The translations under genes and the position numbers were made by a program. DNA of 43,114 nucleotides. Origin: Rhodobacter ferrooxidans. GTDB lineage: Bacteria > Pseudomonadota > Alphaproteobacteria > Rhodobacterales > Rhodobacteraceae. Location: positions 1 through 43,114 of the forward strand of contig NZ_ACYY01000028.1 of the NCBI RefSeq assembly GCF_000176015.1, given 5' to 3'. Below are positions 33,500-39,581 of the stretch, in pieces. The notes below the pieces were generated by a model. The model was not told the DNA's origin. It did no database searches and saw nothing but the letters and a program-made list of their open reading frames with translations. Numbering within the stretch: position 1 is the stretch's first letter; every line of letters starts with the position of its first letter.

Positions 33500-33774
33500 C
33501 CGCGCGGGATAACCGGGATACATGCGGGATATCCCGCTTTATCCCGTTGGCCCGTAAAGCCGGGATAGGGCGGGATGAACGGGATACCCCCCTAAAGGGG
33601 GGATATCCCATTTATCCCGACCCAGACCAATCCCGGCTTTCAGATCGGCTGTCAGACCTTGCCCAGAGGGTGCGGCGGCTGGCCCCGTCGCACCGCGACC
33701 CCGAAAGCTACCACGCCGAGAAGAGCGAGATCGAACACCAGCTTCGCCTGCTGGCAAAGCAAGCCACACGTTGA
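33496..33774 (+). CDS. Small protein encoded over the repeat cluster (92 aa)
   Basis: No known family. The first 45 residues (RDNRDTCGISRFIPLARKAG, RDERDTPLKGGYPIYPDPDQ) are the by-product of a dense set of CGGGAT repeats, while the last 45 (SRLSDRLSDLAQRVRRLAPSHRDPESYHAEKSEIEHQLRLLAKQATR) look like a genuine charged helical segment. ATG 33496 overlaps the ATPase stop by four bases. Small genes of this look follow the RepA/primase gene in other Rhodobacterales phage elements as I recall. The protein may matter less than the DNA repeats in its 5' half. Confidence 0.6.
   Translation: MTARDNRDTCGISRFIPLARKAGIGRDERDTPLKGGYPIYPDPDQSRLSDRLSDLAQRVRRLAPSHRDPESYHAEKSEIEHQLRLLAKQATR
33505..33619. repeat. 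Phased CGGGAT repeat cluster, candidate replication origin
   Basis: Six CGGGAT (33505, 33514, 33525, 33561, 33571, 33580) and three inverted ATCCCG (33531, 33541, 33614) lie in 115 bases, plus a degenerate GGGGATATCCCA palindrome near 33598-33609. Neighbouring copies are 9-11 or 20 bases apart, i.e. on one face of the helix, as in iterons. The cluster follows the RepA-like gene directly. Confidence 0.7.
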
Positions 33775-33799
33775 GCGCCCAAGCACGGAGGATTAGACC

Positions 33800-34075
33800 A
33801 TGACAAACCAAGAGCGCATCGAAGCCAAGACGACTGTTGCAATCAAAGTGGCGGACTATCTGCGCACTCAGATCGCAGCCCTTCACAGCGAAGCCGGTGT
33901 CCCCTGGGATATCATCCTCGCCGGTTGCCACGCCGAGATTGTGGCGGCGATGACCGAGCATCTTGGCGGACCTGCAACGGCGGAAGCCTGCAAGCGGGCT
34001 GCCGCTCGCATCCACGACTTGCCATCGGCTGCCGCTGCGTCTCTTGCATTCGCAGCACCTGCCGGAAGAGCCTGA
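33800..34075 (+). CDS. Unknown small protein (91 aa)
   Basis: Not recognised. The product reads NQERIEAKTTVAIKVADYLRTQI, VPWDIILAGCHAEIVAAMTEHLGG, ACKRAAARIHDLP and an Ala-rich end, i.e. three helices with no membrane segment. A good GGAGG site lies eight bases before ATG 33800. It sits between the replication genes and the terminase small subunit, where phages often encode small accessory or regulatory proteins. A 92-base gap follows before the terminase genes, with no clear promoter. Confidence 0.7.
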   Translation: MTNQERIEAKTTVAIKVADYLRTQIAALHSEAGVPWDIILAGCHAEIVAAMTEHLGGPATAEACKRAAARIHDLPSAAAASLAFAAPAGRA

Positions 34076-34167
34076 TCATGTCGCGGGTCCTTCCCGGGCA
34101 CCCCCTATGCGGGTAATTCGCGCCCCGACAGTTGAAGCTGTGCAAATAAAATCAAGGGGATAAGAGA

Positions 34168-34659
34168 TTGCGCATCCTGGACGAACTGGCTTTGGACGGC
34201 GAAAGGCTGCACCGGATAGGCGGCAAGGACCTTTGCGCCCTTCTGAGCCTATCGTCCGGGGCGCTGACCGACCTGAAAAAACGCGGCATCGCGGTGCATC
34301 TGGGGCACGATGCTTACGACCTCGAGGCGACCGTGCGGGCCTATGTCATGCATCTTCGTGGCATCGCGGCGGGTTGGGGTAGCGAAGAACAGGCGCTTAA
34401 CCTCACTGGCGAACGGGCGCGGCTGTCGCGGGCGCAGGCCGAGGCGCAGGAAATGAAGAACGCCGCCCTGCGCGCGGAGCTGGTCCCGGCAGCCGAAGTT
34501 GAGCGGGCTTGGGCGGACACGCTGCGCCAAGTGCGCGCCCGCATCCTTGCCGTCCCGTCACGGTTGCGCCAGGGGCTGCACCTTGCACCGGGTGACGTGG
34601 AGCAGATCGACCGCGAGCTGCGCGACGCCTTGACGGAGTTGGCCAATGGCGACGCTTGA
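34168..34659 (+). CDS. Terminase small subunit (Nu1-like DNA-packaging protein)
   Basis: The 163-aa product opens with a winged-helix DNA-recognition region (LHRIGGKDLCALLSLSSGALTDLKKRGIAVHLGHDAYDLEATVRAYV), followed by a helical linker (ARLSRAQAEAQEMKNAALRAELVPAAEVERAWADTLRQVRARILAVPSRL) typical of lambda Nu1-type small terminases. Such proteins bind the packaging site and load the large subunit. The start is a TTG (34168) with AAGGGGA eight bases upstream. Its 3' end overlaps the large subunit gene by 14 bases. A different small terminase from the helper phage is the key feature that lets satellites package their own DNA. Confidence 0.85.
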   Translation: MRILDELALDGERLHRIGGKDLCALLSLSSGALTDLKKRGIAVHLGHDAYDLEATVRAYVMHLRGIAAGWGSEEQALNLTGERARLSRAQAEAQEMKNAALRAELVPAAEVERAWADTLRQVRARILAVPSRLRQGLHLAPGDVEQIDRELRDALTELANGDA

Positions 34660-36424
34660 CGAAGTGGCCGTTCGCGCCCGGCGCGCTCTGCTTCCCCCGC
34701 CCAGGTTGCGCCTTTCGGATTGGATCGAGGGCAACATCACTCTGCCCGAGGGCCTGAGCGCACAGCCCGGCCCCGTGCGGTTGTGGCCATTCCAGCGCGA
34801 GATTGCCGACGCCATCGGTGATCCGATGGTGGAACGAGTAACGCTGGTCAAGCCGGTGCGGGTCGGCTTCACCACGTTGTTGACCTCTGCCGTGGCTTCC
34901 TTCATCGCCAATGACCCTGCACCAATTCTGTGCCTGCTTCCCGCCGAAGCGGACTGCCGCGACTATGTGGTGTCAGATATTGAACCGATCTTCGGCGCAA
35001 GTCGGGCGGTGGCGGATGCCCTGACCCGCGACGATGAAGAGGGCGAGCGCAACACGCTGTTGTCGCGCCGGTTCCCTGGTGGATCGTTGAAGGTGGTGGC
35101 AGCGAAAGCACCCCGAAACCTGCGACGGCACAACGTGCGTATCCTGTTCATGGACGAAGTGGACGGCATGGAGGCAACCGCCGAAGGGTCGCCAATTCTG
35201 TTGGCCGAACGCCGCACCCTGTCGTTCCCCGACCGCAAGATCGTGCTTGGATCGACCCCGGTGCACGAAGACACAAGCCATGTCCTGCGCGCCTGGGCGC
35301 AGTCTGACGGGCGGGTGTTCGAGGTTCCTTGCCCAGGCTGCGGCGCGCTTTCGGAGATTCTATGGGACCAGATCATCTGGGATGACGGCGCGCCGGAATC
35401 GGCACGTTGGCGCTGTCCCCATTGCCGAGAAGAGGTGGCGGAACGCCACAAGCCCGCCATGGTCGCGCAAGGTGTCTGGCGCGCGACGCGGCCCGAAGTT
35501 CGCGGTCACGCGGGCTTTCGCCTGAATGCCCTGGTTTCCCTGCACAGCAACGCGTCCTGGGCGCGGCTGGCGGCGGAATTTGTGACCGCGAAGGATGATC
35601 CCTCGACCCTTCAAACCTTCGTCAACACGATCTTGGGTCAGGGCTGGCGCGGCGAAGGCGACGAATTGGCCGACGATGAAATGGCGGCACGCGGCGAGGC
35701 GTTCGGGCTGGGCGCGGTGCCTGCCGATGCGTTGGCCGTTACTGCTGGGGTGGACGTGCAGCATGACCGCCTTGAATGCACGTTCATCGGCTGGGCCGAA
35801 GGCGGTGCTGCCTTTGTGCTGGGGCACCGGGTGATCTGGGGCGCTTGGGATGCGGATGAAACATGGCAAGAGCTGGACGAGCTGCTGCGCACCCGCTTCC
35901 CGCACGCCTTGGGCGGGCGGATCGGGGTGGACGCGGTGGCGGTGGACGCGGGCGACGGCACGACCATGCACCGCGTCACGGCTTTTGCCGCGCCCAGGAC
36001 GCGGCGGCGCATCATGGCCATCAAGGGCGCACCGGGCAACCGTCCGATGATCGAAAGGGCTGGATCGAAAACCAAGACCGGCGCGCGGCTGTGGATTGTC
36101 GGAGTGGACACGATCAAGACGATGGTGTTTGCCCGGCTGTCGCGCGGCGCATCCATGCGGCTGTCATCCGATCTGCCTCGCGTCTGGCATGAACAGGTGG
36201 CCAGCGAGCGGGCGGTGCTGCGCTACCGGCGCGGTCAGCCGGTGCGCAACTTCGAACGCATCCCAGGGCGGCGGGCCGAGGCGCTGGACTGCCTGGTGTA
36301 TGCCATCGCCGCGCGCCAGATCGTCAACCCGGATTGGGACGCACGGCGGGCCGAGCTGGTAGCAGGCGCGCAGCCGGTGGCGCGTCCTGCGCCGGTGCTG
36401 ACCTCGCAATGGATGAAAAGGTGA
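34646..36424 (+). CDS. Terminase large subunit, GpA family
   Basis: The 592-aa product is a lambda GpA-type terminase: motor domain with GNITLPEGLSAQPGPVRLWPFQREI, a Walker A-like VKPVRVGFTTLL, VLFMDEVDGME-type Walker B (ILFMDEVDG), then a zinc ribbon (CPGCG, CPHCREE), and a C-terminal nuclease with acidic motifs GVDVQHDRLE and VAVDAGDGTT. It cuts concatemers and pumps DNA into the prohead. The length is close to that of GpA (641 aa). No frame defect is seen. Downstream lies not the portal gene, as in lambda-like order, but a minus-strand cassette and several unknown genes. Confidence 0.93.
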   Translation: MATLDEVAVRARRALLPPPRLRLSDWIEGNITLPEGLSAQPGPVRLWPFQREIADAIGDPMVERVTLVKPVRVGFTTLLTSAVASFIANDPAPILCLLPAEADCRDYVVSDIEPIFGASRAVADALTRDDEEGERNTLLSRRFPGGSLKVVAAKAPRNLRRHNVRILFMDEVDGMEATAEGSPILLAERRTLSFPDRKIVLGSTPVHEDTSHVLRAWAQSDGRVFEVPCPGCGALSEILWDQIIWDDGAPESARWRCPHCREEVAERHKPAMVAQGVWRATRPEVRGHAGFRLNALVSLHSNASWARLAAEFVTAKDDPSTLQTFVNTILGQGWRGEGDELADDEMAARGEAFGLGAVPADALAVTAGVDVQHDRLECTFIGWAEGGAAFVLGHRVIWGAWDADETWQELDELLRTRFPHALGGRIGVDAVAVDAGDGTTMHRVTAFAAPRTRRRIMAIKGAPGNRPMIERAGSKTKTGARLWIVGVDTIKTMVFARLSRGASMRLSSDLPRVWHEQVASERAVLRYRRGQPVRNFERIPGRRAEALDCLVYAIAARQIVNPDWDARRAELVAGAQPVARPAPVLTSQWMKR

Positions 36425-36450
36425 GCGGAATCGGGTAGGTGCGCCCGGCC

Positions 36451-36711
36451 TTAGTCGTCAGTTAGATCGTCAATGTAGCCCATCACTTCTTCAGCTACTA
36501 AATCGCGGAAATCGCCTTCCTCGTCACTTAGGAGGCTGCTGCTTTCGCGCAGTTTGTGAAATGCCTTTAAAACGGCAGGGCGGACTGTCTGATCCGTGGT
36601 CTGCTCAATCACTTGCAGAAGGATCTGAAAAGCTTGGCGCGAAACTAGTGCCTTTGCCTCAAGGTTCATATTTAGCGTTGAGAGGATGAGCCGGGCTTCC
36701 TCTGACATCAT
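36451..36711 (-). CDS. Unknown partner of an XRE regulator (86 aa)
   Basis: I do not recognise this protein. It is helical and acidic at the end (LVSRQAFQILLQVIEQTTDQTVRPAVLKAFHKLRESSSLLSDEEGDFRDLVAEEVMGYIDDLTDD). It overlaps the upstream XRE gene by four bases and is translated with it. The region is visibly less GC-rich than the packaging genes, which suggests a separate origin. A two-gene unit of this size with an XRE regulator on the opposite strand fits a phage-borne accessory (moron) unit, a toxin-antitoxin pair or an element repressor with a partner; the sequence does not decide. Confidence 0.65.
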   Translation of the reverse strand: MMSEEARLILSTLNMNLEAKALVSRQAFQILLQVIEQTTDQTVRPAVLKAFHKLRESSSLLSDEEGDFRDLVAEEVMGYIDDLTDD

Positions 36712-36944
36712 TGCTTATGTTCCTTTCTTAATGCCACACCGGGGCCGTTTCCATTCTCTGGCAGGAACACGACGCCAGATGCCTCGAGGGCGGCACGGAT
36801 AGCGTCCAGTGTCCGGGCGTAGGGCTGGCGCTTCCCGCTTTCAAAGGCAATCAGGGTTTGAATGCCGACCCCGGAAGCCTTCGCTATTTCCTCTTGGGAA
36901 AGTCCAATCATCGCGCGGGCTGCTCTGGACTGTGCGGGCGTCAT
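36708..36944 (-). CDS. XRE-family helix-turn-helix regulator (78 aa)
   Basis: The product has a Cro/C1-type helix-turn-helix: AARAMIGLSQEEIAKASGVGIQTLIAFESGKRQPYARTLDAIRAALEASGVVFLPENG. The final segment GVVFLPENGNGPGVALRK is usual in short stand-alone regulators of Alphaproteobacteria. ATG 36944 is chosen, with AAGG six bases upstream; an in-frame TTG at 36950 is an alternative. It is divergent from a + strand gene at 37026, and the 80-base gap has an inverted repeat TTTTCTAT/ATAGAAAA that is a likely operator. It may silence the element or only its own cassette. Confidence 0.85.
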   Translation of the reverse strand: MTPAQSRAARAMIGLSQEEIAKASGVGIQTLIAFESGKRQPYARTLDAIRAALEASGVVFLPENGNGPGVALRKEHKQ

Positions 36945-37025
36945 GTTCAACCTTGTAGTTTTTCTATTGTCTTGATGGCTTGGCTAGGTTATAGAAAATA
37001 TACTGTCTCAGCAACGGAGAACATT
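36945..37025. promoter_or_regulatory. Divergent promoter region with inverted repeat in the accessory cassette
   Basis: TTTTCTAT (36960-36967) and ATAGAAAA (36991-36998) form an inverted repeat with a 23-base spacer between the XRE gene and the gene at 37026. A TATACT (36999-37004) could be the -10 box for the + strand genes. This is the expected place for XRE binding. Confidence 0.5.
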
Positions 37026-37307
37026 ATGACCACCAAACCCCCAGCCCCGGGGAACGATCTTGGCTTGTCTGCCGAACCGACCTTCCTCCACCTTCTGCAA
37101 GACCTAGAGTTTGCACTTGGCGACATGAAGGAAATGATCGCCTGCTTGAAGATGATCAAAAATCACTTCGATCAGGTCCCGCTCTTCAAAAGTGATGACC
37201 GGAATGCGAGAGACGCCCTGTCTGGCACTACGTCTGCTCTGGAGCAGCGCCTGAAAACCTGCATCGCCCGATATGAGGCGCTTAGGCCGATTGAAGGGAA
37301 CCTGTGA
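37026..37307 (+). CDS. Unknown protein in the accessory cassette (93 aa)
   Basis: Not recognised. The product, TTKPPAPGNDLGLSAEPTFLHLLQDLEFALGDMKEMIACLKMIKNHFDQVPLF, then RNARDALSGTTSALEQRLKTCIARYEALR, looks like two long helices with a disordered start and is probably soluble. It is transcribed away from the XRE gene and ends in a four-base GTGA overlap with the next gene. Small helical pairs in such spots of satellites and prophages often affect host or competing phages, but nothing in the sequence shows that here. Confidence 0.65.
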   Translation: MTTKPPAPGNDLGLSAEPTFLHLLQDLEFALGDMKEMIACLKMIKNHFDQVPLFKSDDRNARDALSGTTSALEQRLKTCIARYEALRPIEGNL

Positions 37308-37624
37308 CCATGGCCGACCAAACAGCCCATACACAAATTGCCCCCGGCTTTGTTGCAATCGAAGACCTGCCAGTCTCGTTCAAGAACTTTGACCTTTCTG
37401 CGGCAATCCTCGACGCAGGCACACTGACGCAAGTCGCCGAATGTGTCGCGGATGCTTGGATGAAAGTCATGGCCAGTGGCACGTCCGATGTTCACGCCAG
37501 AGAGCAAATGGGCGCGCTTGTGTGGCTGCAGCGCGACCTTTGCGCCGCGCTGCAATGGAAGATCGAACGGCTTGAGGAGACACATCGGTTGGTGGCGAGG
37601 GCGGGAATAGCTGAGGCGCCATAA
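37304..37624 (+). CDS. Unknown protein in the accessory cassette (106 aa)
   Basis: Not recognised. The sequence GFVAIEDLPVSFKNFDLSAAILDAGTLTQVAECVADAWMKVMASG, then EQMGALVWLQRDLCAALQWKIERLEETHRLVARAG reads as mixed with a long C-terminal helix. The GTG start at 37304 overlaps the upstream stop and has AAGGGAA upstream; ATG 37310 is an equal candidate. It is the last gene before a promoter-like region with a strong inverted repeat, so it closes the cassette. Confidence 0.65.
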   Translation: MTMADQTAHTQIAPGFVAIEDLPVSFKNFDLSAAILDAGTLTQVAECVADAWMKVMASGTSDVHAREQMGALVWLQRDLCAALQWKIERLEETHRLVARAGIAEAP

Positions 37625-37625
37625 A

Positions 37626-37678
37626 GGTATCTCTTGACACCCTTTGGTGATCGGCGCAGATTAGCATCAAGTGATACC
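37626..37678 (+). promoter_or_regulatory. Promoter flanked by a 12-bp inverted repeat before the capsid module
   Basis: TTGACA (37634-37639) with a 17-base spacer to CAGATT (37657-37662) makes a candidate promoter. It is framed by GGTATCTCTTGA (37626-37637) and TCAAGTGATACC (37667-37678), an inverted repeat with 11 of 12 matches; the left arm overlaps the -35 and the right arm the likely start site. This is a plausible late-gene operator. Confidence 0.6.
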
Positions 37679-37695
37679 ATTTTGGAGACATGCCA

Positions 37696-38253
37696 ATGAA
37701 ACGTGCCGCGATGCTTTACTGCGCCGATATCGACGCGCCGCGCTACAAAGTCCTGAAACAGCGCGATCAATTGCCGTTCTGGACCGATGGGCAGTCAGAA
37801 GAGGGGGGCTGGTCCGACTTCACGCTCGACGACGCTTTTCGCCTGCGGCTGACGCTCGACATGATTGGCGGCGAAGGCACGGGCGATGATCAGTTGGGCG
37901 GACTCGCCCCGTCCTACGTCCCCAAAGTCATCACCAACGCGATGGGCTATGCCGAGAGGCACCCGTTGAACACTATCGCCCAACCGGACCTGTGGGCCGG
38001 TGTCGTGATCTTCGAACACAGGCCGACTAAAGGCACGCCCTATCGGTTTTCCTCATGGTATTTTGGCCCGATCAGCGACTTTGGCGACTGGTTGAGCGCG
38101 GAAACTGCCAAGGCTGAGGGCGAGTATCAGGGGCTGCGCGCATCGCCGGTGCGGACTTTCCTCGCCAACGCCTCGCGCGCCGCCGCGTTTGTGCGCCGTC
38201 GCGCCTTTGAACACGGGCTGCCGGAAGGCAGCGATTTTTCCGAGGCAATCTGA
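37696..38253 (+). CDS. Unknown protein, possible DNA-binding regulator (185 aa)
   Basis: No family is recognised with confidence. The first 65 residues (MLYCADIDAPRYKVLKQRDQLPFW, W-SDFTLDDAFRLRLTLDMIG) resemble in pattern a MerR-like winged helix where a specificity element follows the first helix, but this is a weak likeness. The rest has a globular look (PDLWAGVVIFEHRPTKGTPYRFSSWYFGPISDFGDWL) and a basic helical end. ATG 37696 has GGAG eight bases upstream; ATG 37690 is too close to the site. It is preceded by a promoter with a symmetric repeat and its stop overlaps the portal start (TGATG), so it leads the capsid operon and might control it. Confidence 0.6.
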   Translation: MKRAAMLYCADIDAPRYKVLKQRDQLPFWTDGQSEEGGWSDFTLDDAFRLRLTLDMIGGEGTGDDQLGGLAPSYVPKVITNAMGYAERHPLNTIAQPDLWAGVVIFEHRPTKGTPYRFSSWYFGPISDFGDWLSAETAKAEGEYQGLRASPVRTFLANASRAAAFVRRRAFEHGLPEGSDFSEAI

Positions 38254-39581
38254 TGGGCTTTTTCTCCCGCCTCATGTTTCGCGTCACGGACTCCGTATCC
38301 AAACGCCAGATCGAAGCGGGCGGCGGCGGGCGGCGCTGGGATGGAACGCCGCTGCTGGGAATGCCGCAGCAATCGGCTCTTGCGGCGCGTGGCGTGACGA
38401 AGGCGCGGGCAACTGGACTTTACATCAACACCCCCTACGGCAACCGCCTGGTGGAAACATGGGTCGCGGCGCTTGTCGGCAAAGGCTGGCAAACTCGTTC
38501 CAAACACTCCGACTCCGCGATCCGGCGCGCCTTGAATGAAGCCTTTGAAGAACTGGCCAACCCGATTCTTATTGCGCTGGCGCGGGCACTGGTGCGCGAC
38601 GGTGAAGCCTTTGTGCAAATCATCATCGAAGAGACTGGCGCGCTGCGGCTGAAACTCATCCCGGCTGATCAGGTGGATGCTTCGCTGTCGCGCGAGCTTG
38701 GCAACGGTGCCCGGATCGTGGCAGGCGTCGAATTCGACGCATCCGACCGGGTGGTGGCCTATCACGTCTTGCGCGAAGCCCCCGGCGCGCCCTTTGCGGT
38801 CTTCGGTCAGGCGCTGCGCATCCCGGCTGCTGACATGTTGCATGTGTTCGACCTGCTTTTCCCCGGTCAGGTGCGCGGCCTGTCGTGGCTGGCCCCGGTG
38901 CTGTTGAAGCTGGCCGACCGCGACGCGGCTTCCGATGCCATGCTGATGAGCCTGAAAACCCAAAGCCTGATCACCGGATTTGTGCGCGACCCCGAGGGCG
39001 GCGCGGCGGGTCTGGACGGCGACACCAGCGGCGCAGCGATCAACGTCGCCCTGGAACCCGGCGCAATGCGTATTCTGCCCCCCGGCGCTGATGTGACGTT
39101 CTCGCAGCCGGGTCAGGGTCTTGCCCAGGCGGTGGACTTCCTGCGCGCCCAGGACCGCGAGATTGCCGCTGGGGCAGGCGTGACCTTCGAGGCGCTTACA
39201 GGCGATCTGGGCGAAGCCAACTATTCGTCCGCCCGTGTTGGCCTGCTGGAATTCAGGCGGCGCGCCGAAATGCTGCAAGGTGCACTGATCCGGGCGCAAT
39301 ACTTGCGTCCGCTTTGGCGGCGCTGGATCGACACCCAGGCGCTTGCCGGGCTGATTCCGTCCGACGCCGGTGCATTGGCCGACTACCACGCCGTGCGGTT
39401 TGTGGCACCGGGCTGGCAGTGGGTCGATCCGCAAAACGAGGTTGACGCAGAGGTTGCCGCAATCGCGGCAGGCCTGAAATCCCGGCAAGAGGTGGTGGCC
39501 GGGCGTGGGCGCGACATTGACGAACTGGACGAAGAGATTGCAGCCGACGCGCGCCGCGCGGCTCAAGGGGGGCAGGAATGA
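38253..39581 (+). CDS. Phage portal protein, lambda family
   Basis: The 442-aa product fits the lambda gpB-like portal family by length and by the middle section: GEAFVQIIIEETGALRLKLIPADQVDA, a GVEFDASDRVVAYHVL strand pair, IPAADMLHVFDLLFPGQVRGLSWLAPVLLKL (portal wing) and GDLGEANYSSARVGLLEFRRRAEML. The portal is the dodecameric ring through which DNA enters the head and to which the tail joins. It starts inside the stop of the upstream gene and overlaps the protease-capsid gene by four bases (ATGA). Portal and terminase come from the same kind of phage, so they would be compatible. Confidence 0.92.
   Translation: MGFFSRLMFRVTDSVSKRQIEAGGGGRRWDGTPLLGMPQQSALAARGVTKARATGLYINTPYGNRLVETWVAALVGKGWQTRSKHSDSAIRRALNEAFEELANPILIALARALVRDGEAFVQIIIEETGALRLKLIPADQVDASLSRELGNGARIVAGVEFDASDRVVAYHVLREAPGAPFAVFGQALRIPAADMLHVFDLLFPGQVRGLSWLAPVLLKLADRDAASDAMLMSLKTQSLITGFVRDPEGGAAGLDGDTSGAAINVALEPGAMRILPPGADVTFSQPGQGLAQAVDFLRAQDREIAAGAGVTFEALTGDLGEANYSSARVGLLEFRRRAEMLQGALIRAQYLRPLWRRWIDTQALAGLIPSDAGALADYHAVRFVAPGWQWVDPQNEVDAEVAAIAAGLKSRQEVVAGRGRDIDELDEEIAADARRAAQGGQE

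Noticed and set aside
33505-33619. CRISPR array
   Set aside because: The repeats are only six bases, lie 9-20 bases apart in both orientations and have no spacers of uniform length; no cas gene is present.
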